This document shows positions 1 to 8,834 of a stretch of DNA of 64,000 bases, one piece after another (the stretch's first letter is position 1; each line of letters starts with the position of its first letter). The position numbers and the translations under genes are program-made. The DNA lies in assembly GCF_016648105.1 (NCBI RefSeq), contig NZ_JACVVE010000013.1:81539-145538 (forward strand), written 5' to 3'. The notes under the pieces were generated by a model that was given only the letters and a program-made list of their open reading frames with translations, made no database searches and was not told the origin of the DNA. Source of the DNA: Pseudomonas sp. S31. Lineage in GTDB: Bacteria > Pseudomonadota > Gammaproteobacteria > Pseudomonadales > Pseudomonadaceae.

Positions 1-1
1 C

Positions 2-1429
2 ACCGTGCAATCCCACGTCGAGGACACCCTCAACGCCGGCGGCGGGTTGTGTGACGAACAGGCGGTGCGCTTCACCGTCGAGCACAGCCGCGAGGCGATC
101 CAGTGGCTGATCGAGCAGGGCGTGCCGTTCACCCGCGACGACCGGCACAGCGTCGATGACGGCGGCTTCGAGTTCCACCTCACCCGCGAGGGCGGCCACA
201 GCCACCGGCGTATCATCCATGCCGCCGACGCCACCGGCGCGGCGATCTTCACCACCCTGCTGGCCCAGGCCCGCAAACGCGCCAACATCGAACTGCTGGA
301 ACAGCGCGTGGCGGTCGACCTGATCACCGAGCGCCGCCTGGGGCTGCCGGGCGAACGCTGCCTGGGGGCCTATGTGCTGGACCGCAACACCGGCGAGGTG
401 GACACCTTCGGTGCGCGCTTCACCGTGCTGGCCACCGGCGGTGCCGCCAAGGTCTACCTCTATACCAGCAACCCTGACGGTGCCTGCGGCGATGGCATCG
501 CCATGGCCTGGCGCGCCGGTTGCCGGGTGGCCAACCTGGAATTCAACCAGTTCCACCCGACCTGCCTGTACCACCCGCAGGCCAAGAGCTTCCTGGTGAC
601 CGAAGCCTTGCGTGGCGAAGGTGCGTTGTTGCGCCTGCCCAACGGCGAGCGCTTCATGCCGCGCTTCGACCCACGGGAGGAACTGGCCCCGCGCGATATC
701 GTCGCCCGCGCCATCGACCACGAGATGAAGCGCCTGGGCGTGGATTGCGTGTACCTGGACATCTCGCACAAGCCGGCCGACTTCATCAAGCAGCATTTCC
801 CCACCGTCTACGAGCGCTGCCTGGGCTTTGGCATCGACATCACGCGCCAGCCGATCCCGGTGGTGCCTGCCGCGCACTACACCTGCGGCGGGGTGATGGT
901 CGACGATCGCGGCCACACCGATGTCCCAGGGCTGTATGCCATTGGCGAAACCAGTTTCACCGGCCTGCACGGTGCCAACCGCATGGCCAGCAACTCGCTG
1001 CTCGAATGCTTCGTCTACGGCCGCGCGGCTGCCGCCGACATCCACGCCAACCTCGACCAGGTGCAGATGCCCAACGCCCTGCCCTGCTGGGATGCCAGCC
1101 AGGTCACCGACTCTGACGAGGACGTGATCATCGCGCACAATTGGGACGAGCTGCGGCGTTTCATGTGGGACTACGTCGGTATCGTGCGCACCAGCAAGCG
1201 CCTGCAGCGGGCCGAGCACCGCGTGCGCCTGCTGCTGGACGAAATCGACGAGTTCTACAGCAACTACAAGGTCAGCCGCGATCTGATCGAGTTGCGCAAC
1301 CTGGCCCAGGTGGCGGAGCTGATGATTCGCTCGGCGATGCAGCGCAAGGAAAGCCGGGGCTTGCACTACACCCTGGATTATCCGGGAATGCTCGACGAGG
1401 CCAGGGATACCATTCTCTGCCCGGTGTGA
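2..1429 (+). CDS. nadB: L-aspartate oxidase NadB (3' part; start lies before the window)
   Basis: Flavoprotein that oxidises L-aspartate to iminoaspartate, the first step of de novo NAD synthesis, in the cytoplasm. The reading frame is open from the first bases, so about 60 N-terminal residues (the FAD-binding GxGxxG region) are missing; about 475 residues remain of a protein usually near 535. Visible family features are the [16 protein letters not shown] segment, the FAD/substrate region with [12 protein letters not shown] near the end of the flavin domain, [36 protein letters not shown], and the C-terminal helical domain with [12 protein letters not shown]. It converges with the sdhE-ygfX pair, the usual Pseudomonas neighbourhood. 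Identification is secure; the [12 protein letters not shown] stretch separates it from SdhA and FrdA only by family knowledge. Confidence 0.95.
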   Translation, partial: TVQSHVEDTLNAGGGLCDEQAVRFTVEHSREAIQWLIEQGVPFTRDDRHSVDDGGFEFHLTREGGHSHRRIIHAADATGAAIFTTLLAQARKRANIELLEQRVAVDLITERRLGLPGERCLGAYVLDRNTGEVDTFGARFTVLATGGAAKVYLYTSNPDGACGDGIAMAWRAGCRVANLEFNQFHPTCLYHPQAKSFLVTEALRGEGALLRLPNGERFMPRFDPREELAPRDIVARAIDHEMKRLGVDCVYLDISHKPADFIKQHFPTVYERCLGFGIDITRQPIPVVPAAHYTCGGVMVDDRGHTDVPGLYAIGETSFTGLHGANRMASNSLLECFVYGRAAAADIHANLDQVQMPNALPCWDASQVTDSDEDVIIAHNWDELRRFMWDYVGIVRTSKRLQRAEHRVRLLLDEIDEFYSNYKVSRDLIELRNLAQVAELMIRSAMQRKESRGLHYTLDYPGMLDEARDTILCPV

Positions 1430-1465
1430 AATCGGCGCCTGTCGCTTTCGCCAGCCCGCGGGCGC

Positions 1466-1936
1466 CTACAGGCCCCCAGGATTGCCGGCATTGTCCGCCC
1501 AGCGCCTGCGGCTGAACTTCAACCTCACCCGCAGGCGCCGATGCTGCTCCGCTGCCAAGGCATCCGCAGGCACGCACTGGCTCTCGGCAAACCAGCGCCC
1601 GGCGCGGACGTAGCGCACTACCACCAACCCTGGCAGGGCCACGCTGTCCCGGCACAAGCGCACCGGTTGCCAGCCCAGCGCCGGGCTGAATACCCACCAG
1701 CCACAGGCATCCCGGCGCAGTCCGGTGACGGCACGCGCATGCGTCAGCACGATACGTAGGGGAATGGCCCAGCAGGCATGGGCGATACAGGTGGCAACCA
1801 GCGCCAGGGACAGCCAGCCAGGCAATGCGCTGGCCCACAAGGTCAGCAGCGCCAGCGCCTGGCAGCTCAGGTAGGCCGTCAGCAGCAGGCGCGAGCCCCG
1901 CCAACGGCACTGGAAACAATCACTTGGGCTGGACAC
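1466..1936 (-). CDS. ygfX: YgfX-family small membrane protein (CptA-like)
   Basis: Encodes about 156 residues. Two hydrophobic segments lie near the N-terminus (about residues 16-36 and 41-60), followed by a soluble basic tail, the YgfX layout. I chose the GTG start at 1936, giving [15 protein letters not shown], because Pseudomonas homologues begin with a similar SSPSD-F-CRW stretch; this start overlaps the end of sdhE by 17 nt, so the two are translationally coupled. In E. coli, YgfX was described as a membrane partner of the neighbouring YgfY/SdhE and proposed as a toxin acting on MreB and FtsZ. That role is disputed and cannot be read from the sequence. The sdhE-ygfX linkage supports the family call. 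Confidence 0.75.
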   Translation of the reverse strand: MSSPSDCFQCRWRGSRLLLTAYLSCQALALLTLWASALPGWLSLALVATCIAHACWAIPLRIVLTHARAVTGLRRDACGWWVFSPALGWQPVRLCRDSVALPGLVVVRYVRAGRWFAESQCVPADALAAEQHRRLRVRLKFSRRRWADNAGNPGGL

Positions 1937-2174
1937 GGTCCAGGATGATACGGACCATGCGCTGCAGCTCCGGGTCTTCGGACTCGGTACGCTCCATGAA
2001 CCAGCCGAACATGTCCTGATCCTCACAGCTCAACAGGCGCACGTAGAGCTCGCGGTCGGTCTCGTTCAGGCTCGGGTAGACTTCCTGGGTGAAAGGCACC
2101 AGCAGTACGTCCAGCTCCAGCATGCCGCGGCGGCTATGCCAGAAAAGCCGGTTGAGTTCAGTTTGTTCGACCAT
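1920..2174 (-). CDS. sdhE: Succinate dehydrogenase flavinylation factor SdhE (YgfY)
   Basis: Small cytoplasmic protein of 84 residues that promotes covalent attachment of FAD to the flavoprotein subunit of succinate dehydrogenase. The diagnostic RGMLELD sequence (RGxxE, residues 16-20 of the chosen start) is present in [13 protein letters not shown]. The ATG at 2174 is preferred over the longer frame starting at 2228 because it gives the normal family length and has a GGAGGG ribosome site just upstream. It is the first gene of a two-gene operon with ygfX and is divergent from ygfZ, another factor linked to iron-sulfur and flavin enzymes. Confidence 0.92.
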   Translation of the reverse strand: MVEQTELNRLFWHSRRGMLELDVLLVPFTQEVYPSLNETDRELYVRLLSCEDQDMFGWFMERTESEDPELQRMVRIILDRVQPK

Positions 2175-2308
2175 GGGGCCCTCCTCGAATAGGTCGCGCA
2201 GTATACCAAGCGGCGAACGCAGCGGCACAAGGCGTTGGTCTAGTCACCTACCTATTTTGTTACCAGCGTTCTATGATGGCCGCCAGTCTTAAGCCACCGC
2301 GATGAACC

Positions 2309-3250
2309 ATGGCCGATTCCGCTTTCTACAGCCCCCTGTCCCACGAGGGTATCCTCGCCGTTCGCGGCTCGGACGCCGGCAAGTTCCTGCAGGGCCAGCT
2401 GACCTGCAACATCAACTACCTGAGCCCCGAACACGCCAGCCTCGGCGCCCGCTGCATGGTCAAGGGGCGCATGCAGTCGAGCTTCCGCATCCTGCCCGAG
2501 GGCAACGGCTACCTGCTGGCCATGGCCAGCGAGCTGCTCGAGGCGCAAATGGCCGACCTGAAGAAATATGCGGTGTTCTCCAAGGCCACGCTCACCGATG
2601 AAAGCGCTGCATGGGCGCGCTTCGGCCTGCAGGCGGGTGACGCTGCGCTGCAGGCCCTGGGCCTGCAGGTACCCGCAAGCGCCGGCGCCACGGTGCGTCG
2701 TGCCGGGCTGATCGCCATCGCCGTTTCGCCGGGCCGGGTCGAGCTGTGGGCCCCGGCCGAGCAGGCCGCCGCCGTACGTGAAAGCCTGGAGGCCGCATTG
2801 CCCGAGGCCAGCCTCAACGAATGGCTGCTGGGCCAGGTCCGTGCCGGCATCGGCCAAGTGATGGGGCCGACCCGCGAGCTGTTCATTCCGCAGATGATCA
2901 ACCTGCAGGCAGTGGACGGCGTGAGCTTCAAGAAAGGCTGCTACACCGGCCAGGAAATCGTCGCCCGCATGCAGTACCTGGGCAAGCTCAAGCGCCGCCA
3001 GTACCGCCTGGCCCTGGAGCAGCGGGAGGTCCCCGCCCCAGGCACGGAAATCTTCTCGCCCACCCATGGATCCTCAGTCGGCGAAGTGGTGCTGGCTGCC
3101 AGTACCGGCGAGGGCTGCGAATTGCTTGCCGTACTCAGCGCCGAGGCCGTGGCCGACGACAACCTGCACCTGGGCAGCCTCGCTGGGCCACGCCTGGCTG
3201 TGTCGAGCCTGCCTTACGAACTGGATCGCGACCGGGAAATCCAGCGCTGA
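2309..3250 (+). CDS. ygfZ: YgfZ/GcvT-like folate-binding iron-sulfur cluster repair protein
   Basis: 313-residue cytoplasmic protein of the YgfZ family, which uses a folate to help assemble or repair Fe-S clusters in enzymes such as MiaB. The family signature K-G-C-Y-x-G-Q-E is intact at residues 209-216 (KGCYTGQE), with the conserved cysteine C211. The N-terminal GcvT-like fold (GSDAGKFLQGQLTCNI) and the C-terminal beta-barrel are both present, and the length is normal. It is divergent from sdhE. The following HDOD gene starts 55 nt downstream and may be cotranscribed. Confidence 0.9.
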   Translation: MADSAFYSPLSHEGILAVRGSDAGKFLQGQLTCNINYLSPEHASLGARCMVKGRMQSSFRILPEGNGYLLAMASELLEAQMADLKKYAVFSKATLTDESAAWARFGLQAGDAALQALGLQVPASAGATVRRAGLIAIAVSPGRVELWAPAEQAAAVRESLEAALPEASLNEWLLGQVRAGIGQVMGPTRELFIPQMINLQAVDGVSFKKGCYTGQEIVARMQYLGKLKRRQYRLALEQREVPAPGTEIFSPTHGSSVGEVVLAASTGEGCELLAVLSAEAVADDNLHLGSLAGPRLAVSSLPYELDRDREIQR

Positions 3251-3305
3251 CCCGCCTGCCCCGCTCCTGGCGCGGGGCTGCATCACCACTGCCGTAGAGA
3301 AGCCC

Positions 3306-4112
3306 ATGAACAAGCTGGCCGAAATGGTCCAAGCGCAATTGCTCGACGCCATCAGCAACGACGACCTGGTCCTGCCCACCCTCCCGGAAGTTGCCCTGAG
3401 CATCCGTGATGCCGCCGAGGACAGCGAGATCAGCGTGGCCGCCCTGAGCAAGGTGATCGGCCGCGATGCAGCGCTCTCGGCACGCCTGATCAAGGTGGTC
3501 AACAGCCCCTTGCTGCGGGCGGCCGTTGAGGTCACCGACCTGCACACGGCGATCACCCGGCTGGGCATCAACTACAGCTGCAACCTGGCCATCGGCCTGG
3601 TGATCGAACAGATCTTCCATGCCCGCTCGCCTGCAGTGGAGCAAAAACTCCGGGACATCTGGGCGAACAGCCTGGAGGTGGCGGGCATCAGCTATGAACT
3701 GTGCCGCCGCTACACCCAGCTGAAACCGGACCAGGCGACCTTGGGCGGCCTGGTCAACCAGATCGGCGCGCTGCCGGTGCTGATCTATGCCGAAGAGCAC
3801 AACGAACTGCTGTCCGACCCAGTCTGCCTGCATTACGTGATCGAGCAGATCCAGCCGGTGCTGGGCGACAAGATCCTCACGTCGTGGGAGTTCCCCGAGC
3901 AATTGGTCAACCTGCCGAGCCAGGTACAGGACCTGGACCGACGCACCGACAAGGTGGACTACATCGACGTCGTGCAGATCGCCCGCTGCATCAGCCAGCG
4001 CGGGCGCAGCCGGCCATTGGCGGCGCTGCCGGCCTACCGGCACCTGGGGCTGCCGTTCGGTACCGAGCTGGAGATCGGTGAGTTGCTCGAAGCCCGGAGC
4101 ATGTTGCGCTAG
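3306..4112 (+). CDS. HDOD-domain protein
   Basis: 268 residues forming a single HDOD domain (LPTLPEVALSIRDAAED near the start, then SKVIGRDAALSARLIKVVNSP and TAITRLGINYSCNLAIGL). HDOD domains are HD-like but usually lack metal-binding residues and serve as signalling scaffolds in bacteria. No output domain such as GGDEF, EAL or a response receiver is attached. The ATG at 3306 is chosen over upstream in-frame codons because those overlap ygfZ in another frame and the protein from MNKLAEMVQAQLLDAI gives the normal N-terminus. No specific partner is recognisable; adjacency to ygfZ is the only context. Confidence 0.8.
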   Translation: MNKLAEMVQAQLLDAISNDDLVLPTLPEVALSIRDAAEDSEISVAALSKVIGRDAALSARLIKVVNSPLLRAAVEVTDLHTAITRLGINYSCNLAIGLVIEQIFHARSPAVEQKLRDIWANSLEVAGISYELCRRYTQLKPDQATLGGLVNQIGALPVLIYAEEHNELLSDPVCLHYVIEQIQPVLGDKILTSWEFPEQLVNLPSQVQDLDRRTDKVDYIDVVQIARCISQRGRSRPLAALPAYRHLGLPFGTELEIGELLEARSMLR

Positions 4113-4140
4113 AAGACAGTTTTTCTACTCGGCCGACCCA

Positions 4141-5520
4141 TCAATCGGCAGAGAAACTCACCCGCACCTTCAACCCACCCTGCTCCCCATCATGCAGGCT
4201 GATCTGCGCCAGGTGCGCCCGACAGATCTCCCCGACGATCGCCAGGCCCAGGCCACTGCCCTGAGCACTGCGCCGATAGAACCGCTCGAACACCCGCGCC
4301 CGCTCCTCTTCGGGAATCCCTGGCCCGTCGTCCTCGACCTCGAGCACCGCCGGTGCCACCACCCGCAGGATCACGTTGCCCCCCACCGGCGTGTGCGCCA
4401 GGGCATTGTCCACCAGGTTGCTGAGCAGCTCGTTGAGCAGCGTCGGCTCACCCTTGAGCCACACCGGCTGCTCGGCCTCCAGCGCCAACGCCACGCCGCG
4501 CTTGTGCGCCAACGGCGCCATGGCCATGCCCAGCTCGCGGGCCAGCTGGCTGAGGTCCAGGCGTTGCGCGCCGCCTTCGGCAATCGCCCGGGCGCCATGC
4601 TCCACCCGCGCCAGCGAGAGCAACTGGTTGGCCAGGTGGGTCAGGCGGTCGGTGCCTTGCGCTGCGGCGTCCAGGGTCTGGCGCCACTGCTCGGGCTGCT
4701 CCGAGCGCAGCCCCAGCTCGACCCGCGCCTTGAGCGCCGCCAAGGGCGTACGCAACTCGTGGGCGGCATCGGCGATGAACTGCGCCTGGCGCTCGAACTG
4801 CTCACGCAGGCGCTCGGTGAAGTGGTTCAAGGCGCTGACCAACGGCCGCAGCTCACGCTGCACCGGTACCACCGGCAAGGGCCGCAGGTCGTCGGGCTGG
4901 CGCTCTTCCACCGCCGAGCGCAAGCGCTCCAGGGGCCGCAGGGCGCCGCTGACGGCGAACCAGACCATCAGCAGCGCGGCGAGCGCAAGCATCCCCAGGC
5001 GCAGCAAGGTATCGGCCGCCAGCCCGCGCGCCATGCGCTCTCGCGCTTCTTCTGTCTCGGCGACGCGGATCTCGGCCATGCCGTTCATGTTCGGCTCGCT
5101 CACCGCCCGCAACAGGCTCACCACCCGCACGTCCTGGCCCAGGTAGCTGGCGTTGTAGAAGCGTGCCAGCGCCGGGTAGGCATCGGTGCGTGGCGTGCCC
5201 GCGGGGGGTGGCGGCAGGTTCTCGTAGCCAGAGATCAGCTTATGGTTGATGTCCAGCACCTGGTAATAGATGCGCCCGGCACTGTCGTAGGCGAATGTGT
5301 CCAGGGCCACGTAGGGCACATCCGCGCTCAGGCTGCCGTCGCGCTGGGACAGGCCGGCGGCGATGGTCCGCGCCGAGGCCAGCAAGGTACGGTCGTACGC
5401 GGTATCGGCCGCTTCGCGGCCATTCCAGTAGGCGCTCAGGCCGCTGGCCAGCATCAGCACCACCAGCAGCAACGCCAGGTTGCCCAGCAGCCGCCAACGC
5501 AGGCTGCCGGCGTCACGCAT
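4141..5520 (-). CDS. tctE: Sensor histidine kinase of the TctE family
   Basis: 459-residue inner-membrane kinase. It has an N-terminal transmembrane segment (about 10-30), a periplasmic sensor domain of the two-component sensor kinase N-terminal type, and a second transmembrane segment (about 165-190). The dimerisation/phosphoacceptor motif AAHELRTPL has the phospho-histidine at about H254, and the ATPase boxes LVDNALAHTP, DDGPGIPEEE and GSGLGLAIV follow. The gene overlaps the end of tctD by 8 nt, so they are cotranscribed and coupled. Divergent linkage to opdH-tctCBA is the known arrangement in which TctDE senses tricarboxylates such as citrate and controls their uptake. Specificity is inferred from context. 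Confidence 0.88.
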   Translation of the reverse strand: MRDAGSLRWRLLGNLALLLVVLMLASGLSAYWNGREAADTAYDRTLLASARTIAAGLSQRDGSLSADVPYVALDTFAYDSAGRIYYQVLDINHKLISGYENLPPPPAGTPRTDAYPALARFYNASYLGQDVRVVSLLRAVSEPNMNGMAEIRVAETEEARERMARGLAADTLLRLGMLALAALLMVWFAVSGALRPLERLRSAVEERQPDDLRPLPVVPVQRELRPLVSALNHFTERLREQFERQAQFIADAAHELRTPLAALKARVELGLRSEQPEQWRQTLDAAAQGTDRLTHLANQLLSLARVEHGARAIAEGGAQRLDLSQLARELGMAMAPLAHKRGVALALEAEQPVWLKGEPTLLNELLSNLVDNALAHTPVGGNVILRVVAPAVLEVEDDGPGIPEEERARVFERFYRRSAQGSGLGLAIVGEICRAHLAQISLHDGEQGGLKVRVSFSAD

Positions 5521-6184
5521 CGCGATGCTCGAGCAGGTAGCCCAGGCCGCGGAAGGTGACGATGGCTACCGGCTGGCCGTCGAGCTTCTTGCGCAGGCGG
5601 TGAATGTAGATCTCGATGGCGTCGGGGCTGGCTTCCTCATCCAGGCCGAAGACCTGGGCAGCCAGTTGCTCCTTGCTCATCACCCGCCCGGGGCGGGCGA
5701 TCAGGGCTTCGAGCACGCTCTGTTCGCGCAGGGTCAGGGTCAGGTTGTCCTCGCCCAGGCTGAAGCGCCGGGTGTCCAGGTCGTAGACCAGCGGCCCGCA
5801 GCGCTGCTGGCGCTCGCCACCGAGCACGCTGCGCCGCAACAACGCCTTGACCCGGGCCTCGAGTTCGGTCAGCTCGAAAGGCTTCGCCAGGTAGTCGTCT
5901 GCCCCCAGGTTCAGCCCATGCACGCGGTCCTTGACGTCGCTACGCGCGGTCAGCATCAACACCGGCACGGTCTTGCCACGGCCGCGCAGGCGCGCCAGCA
6001 CCTCGAAGCCGTCCATGCGCGGCAGGCCGACATCCAGCACGGCCACGGCATAGTCTTCGCTGGCCAGGGCCAGGTCGGCGGCCACGCCGTCATGCAGTAC
6101 ATCCACGGTCAGGCCTTGGCTCTTGAGGGCCAGGGCCACGCTTTCGGCCAATTGCAGATGGTCTTCGACCAGCAGCACACGCAT
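5513..6184 (-). CDS. tctD: OmpR-family response regulator TctD
   Basis: 223 residues. The receiver domain has acidic E7/D8, phosphoacceptor D51 (VLDVGLPRMDG) and K101 (YLAKPF), followed by a winged-helix DNA-binding domain (ALIARPGRVMSKEQLAAQVFG ... IHRLRKKL). It is the first gene of the tctDE operon and is divergent from the opdH porin gene, with about 200 bp of shared promoter region. Family knowledge says TctD controls tricarboxylate uptake genes; in P. aeruginosa the homologue is linked to opdH expression. The direct repeat at 6271-6291 is a plausible binding site but is unproven. Confidence 0.9.
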   Translation of the reverse strand: MRVLLVEDHLQLAESVALALKSQGLTVDVLHDGVAADLALASEDYAVAVLDVGLPRMDGFEVLARLRGRGKTVPVLMLTARSDVKDRVHGLNLGADDYLAKPFELTELEARVKALLRRSVLGGERQQRCGPLVYDLDTRRFSLGEDNLTLTLREQSVLEALIARPGRVMSKEQLAAQVFGLDEEASPDAIEIYIHRLRKKLDGQPVAIVTFRGLGYLLEHRDA

Positions 6185-6254
6185 CGGATTCTCCCTGCTC
6201 GAGTGGGCGGTGGCGCGGAGTGTACCGCTGTCTCCGGCACTGTGAAGCCCCTTG

Positions 6255-6295
6255 TAACAATCCTTTCACGATGAAAGGTTGGTGAAAGGTTCGTT
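6255..6295. promoter_or_regulatory. Direct repeats in the tctD-opdH divergent region (candidate TctD site)
   Basis: Two near-identical 10-mers, ATGAAAGGTT at 6271-6280 and GTGAAAGGTT at 6282-6291, repeat with an 11-bp period. They are preceded by an inverted copy CCTTTCAC. Direct repeats at one helical turn are the usual binding pattern for OmpR-family regulators. They sit between the two divergent start codons. Assignment to TctD is inference. Confidence 0.4.
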
Positions 6296-6354
6296 ACCTA
6301 GCATCGCACCACGGTCGCACCATGCGCCGCAAAAAGCACCAGCAAGGTGCAACG

Positions 6355-6370
6355 AATAAGAACAAAAAAA
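6355..6370 (+). promoter_or_regulatory. A-rich Hfq/Crc-type motif before opdH
   Basis: The leader reads AATAAGAACAAAAAAA directly before the ribosome site CGGAG and the ATG at 6384. This fits repeated AAN triplets, the pattern bound by Hfq with Crc in Pseudomonas catabolite repression. It suggests translational repression of the porin when preferred carbon sources are present. Confidence 0.5.
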
Positions 6371-6383
6371 CGGAGTCATCCCG

Positions 6384-7673
6384 ATGCTGTCATCGCAGCC
6401 TCAGGCGTTCGCGCCTCGCCGATCCCTGTCCGCACGCCCCTCTGCCCTCGCCAGCGCCTTTGCGCTTGCCGGCGCCGCCCCGATGAGCCAGGCCGCCTTC
6501 TTCGAAGACAGTACGGCCACCTTCGAAACCCGCAACATGTACTTCAATCGCGACTTTCGCGACGGCACCAGCGCGCAGCAATCCAAGCGCGACGAGTGGG
6601 CCCAGGGCTTCATGCTCAACTTCGAGTCCGGCTACACCGACGGTACCGTGGGCTTCGGCCTGGATGCGCTGGGCATGCTCGGCATCAAGCTCGACTCCAG
6701 CCCCGACCGCACCGACACCGGCCTGCTGCCCACCCATGACGACGGCAAGGCCGCCAACGAATACTCCAAGCTCGGCCTGACCGGCAAGGTGAAGGTGTCG
6801 CAGACCGAACTGAAGATCGGCACCCTGATTCCCGAACTGCCCACCCTGCAGCCCAACGATGGGCGCATCCTGCCGCAAACGTTCGAGGGTGGCCTGCTCA
6901 CCTCCCGCGAGATCAAGGGCCTGACCTTCACCGGCGGGCGCCTGGACAAAGCCAAGGACCGCAACGACACCAACTGGGAAGACCTCGCCCTCAACAACAA
7001 GAACGGCCGCTTCGGCGGCACCTTCAGCGCCGACAACCTGGCCTTGGCCGGCCTGGACTACCAGTTCAACGATCGCCTCACCGGCAGCTACCACTTCGCC
7101 CAGCTCGACGACATCTATCGCCAGCACTTCATCGGCCTGGTCGCCAGTCAGCCATGGGGGCCGGGTACCTTCGGCGCCGACCTGCGCCTGGCGCTCAGCG
7201 ACGACGCCGGCCAGGCCAAGGCTGGGCGCATCGACAACACCACCTTCAACGGCATGCTCAGCTACGCCCTGGGTGGCCACAAGGTCAGCGCTGCCTGGCA
7301 GCAGCTGTCTGGCGACAGCGCCTTCCCCTACGTCGATGGCGCCGACCCGTACCTGGTCAACTTCGTCCAGATCAACGACTTCGCCGGCGCCGACGAGCGC
7401 TCCTGGCAAGCGCGCTACGACTACAACTTCGCCGCCCTCGGTGTGCCCGGCCTGACCTTCATGACCCGCTACATCAGCGGCGACAACGTCAGCCGCGCCG
7501 CTGGCGGCGAGGGCAAGGAATGGGAACGCGATACCGAGCTCAAGTACGTGGTACAAAGCGGCCCGTTGAAAAACGTCGCCGTGCGCCTGCGCAACGCCAC
7601 TTTCCGCTCCAACTTCGCCCGCGATGCCGACGAAGTCCGCCTGCTGGTGAGCTACAGCGTGGCCCTCTGGTAA
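6384..7673 (+). CDS. opdH: OprD-family outer-membrane porin, OpdH-like (tricarboxylate uptake)
   Basis: 429-residue outer-membrane channel of the OprD family. The long basic N-terminus followed by a hydrophobic stretch and SQAAF looks like a signal peptide cleaved near residue 37. Mature-part landmarks are FFEDSTATFETRNMYFNRDF, the repeated GYTDGTVGFGLDALG strand pattern, GRILPQTFEGGLLTSREI and a terminal aromatic-rich strand ending in W. It is the first gene of the opdH-tctC-tctB-tctA cluster and divergent from tctDE, which matches OpdH of P. aeruginosa (tricarboxylate-specific). Substrate is inferred from context. It is a distant paralogue of the OprD-type porin at 46900-48153. Confidence 0.88.
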   Translation: MLSSQPQAFAPRRSLSARPSALASAFALAGAAPMSQAAFFEDSTATFETRNMYFNRDFRDGTSAQQSKRDEWAQGFMLNFESGYTDGTVGFGLDALGMLGIKLDSSPDRTDTGLLPTHDDGKAANEYSKLGLTGKVKVSQTELKIGTLIPELPTLQPNDGRILPQTFEGGLLTSREIKGLTFTGGRLDKAKDRNDTNWEDLALNNKNGRFGGTFSADNLALAGLDYQFNDRLTGSYHFAQLDDIYRQHFIGLVASQPWGPGTFGADLRLALSDDAGQAKAGRIDNTTFNGMLSYALGGHKVSAAWQQLSGDSAFPYVDGADPYLVNFVQINDFAGADERSWQARYDYNFAALGVPGLTFMTRYISGDNVSRAAGGEGKEWERDTELKYVVQSGPLKNVAVRLRNATFRSNFARDADEVRLLVSYSVALW

Positions 7674-7681
7674 CACCCCAT

Positions 7682-7689
7682 AACAACAA
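7682..7689 (+). promoter_or_regulatory. AACAACAA Hfq/Crc-type motif before tctC
   Basis: AACAACAA lies in the short gap between opdH and tctC, 8 nt before the CGGAG ribosome site. It is an exact match to the AAYAAYAA form of the Hfq/Crc-binding consensus, so tctC translation is probably under catabolite repression. Confidence 0.55.
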
Positions 7690-7707
7690 CGCCCACGGAG
7701 ATAGACG

Positions 7708-8688
7708 ATGACCTTTTCACTGCGCCGCCTCGCCCTCGCCACCGGCTGCCTGCTGCTGGCCGGCTCGGCCTTCGCCGCCGAACCGAAACGCCCCGAATGC
7801 ATCGCGCCGGCCTCGCCCGGCGGTGGCTTCGACCTGACCTGCAAGCTGGTGCAAAGCGCCCTGGTGCAGGAAAAGATCCTCAGCAAGCCGATGCGCGTCA
7901 CCTACATGCCCGGCGGTGTCGGCGCGGTGGCGTACAACGCCGTGGTCGCCCAGCGCCCAGGCGATGCTGGCACCCTGGTGGCCTGGTCCAGTGGTTCGTT
8001 GCTGAACCTGGCCCAGGGCAAGTTCGGCCGTTTCGACGAGAACGCGGTGAAATGGCTGGCGGCGGTGGGCACCAGCTATGGCGCCATCGCGGTGAAAAGC
8101 GATTCGCCCTACAAGACCCTCGATGACCTGGTCGCGGCCCTGAAGAAGGACCCGAGCAAAGTGGTGATCGGCTCCGGCGGCACCGTCGGCAGCCAGGACT
8201 GGATGCAGACCGCGCTGATCGCCAAGGCCGCTGGCATCAACCCACGCGACCTGCGCTACGTGGCCCTGGAGGGTGGCGGCGAGATCGCCACCGCGCTGCT
8301 CGGCGGGCACATCCAGGTCGGCTCCACCGACATTTCCGACTCCATGCCGCATATCCAGAGCGGCAACATGCGCATTCTGGCAGTGTTCTCGGAAAACCGC
8401 CTGGACGAGCCCGAGATGAAGGACATCCCCACCGCCAAGGAACAGGGTTACGACATCGTCTGGCCGGTCGTACGCGGCTTCTACCTCGGGCCGAAGGTCA
8501 GCGACGAGGACTACGCCTGGTGGAAAGCCTCGTTCGACAAGATGCTGGCCTCGGAAGACTTCGCCAAGCTGCGTGACCAGCGCGAGCTGTTCCCGTTCGC
8601 CATGACCGGCGAGGAGCTGGACGTGTACGTGAAGAAGCAAGTGGCTGACTACAAGGCGCTGGCCAAGGAATTCGGGCTGATCCAATAA
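7708..8688 (+). CDS. tctC: Periplasmic tricarboxylate-binding protein TctC
   Basis: 326-residue Bug/TctC-family solute-binding protein. The signal peptide MTFSLRRLALATGCLLLAGS ends in AFA, with cleavage near residue 24. The mature part begins with the family pattern ECIAPASPGGGFDLTCKL (the ligand-cradling PGGG loop) and later carries YMPGGVGAVAYN, matching the substrate-carboxylate binding region. It captures citrate-like tricarboxylates in the periplasm and delivers them to TctAB. It lies 34 nt after opdH and is separated from tctB by a REP pair that could stabilise the upstream message. Confidence 0.92.
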   Translation: MTFSLRRLALATGCLLLAGSAFAAEPKRPECIAPASPGGGFDLTCKLVQSALVQEKILSKPMRVTYMPGGVGAVAYNAVVAQRPGDAGTLVAWSSGSLLNLAQGKFGRFDENAVKWLAAVGTSYGAIAVKSDSPYKTLDDLVAALKKDPSKVVIGSGGTVGSQDWMQTALIAKAAGINPRDLRYVALEGGGEIATALLGGHIQVGSTDISDSMPHIQSGNMRILAVFSENRLDEPEMKDIPTAKEQGYDIVWPVVRGFYLGPKVSDEDYAWWKASFDKMLASEDFAKLRDQRELFPFAMTGEELDVYVKKQVADYKALAKEFGLIQ

Positions 8689-8709
8689 CCCTGGAACCTA
8701 CCATCAACC

Positions 8710-8799
8710 CTGTGGGAGCGGGCTTGCCCCGCGAAGAAGGCACCGCGGTGCGTGGCACCGGCTTTGCCGGTGTTCGCGGGGCAAGCCCGCTCCCACAGG
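8710..8799. repeat. Inverted pair of P. putida REP elements between tctC and tctB
   Basis: Two REP copies face each other: TGTGGGAGCGGGCTTGCCCC starts at 8711 and its reverse complement ends near 8799, with a GC-rich inner part that can also pair. In RNA this would form a long stem inside the tct message. REP pairs in this position often reduce downstream expression or protect the upstream message. Confidence 0.9.
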
Positions 8800-8834
8800 G
8801 GAGTATGAAAACTGCTTCCCACGAGGATTCCTTC

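Noticed and set aside
8712..8834. N-terminal extension of TctB
   Set aside because: The extra 41 residues are translation of REP sequence and lack a ribosome site.
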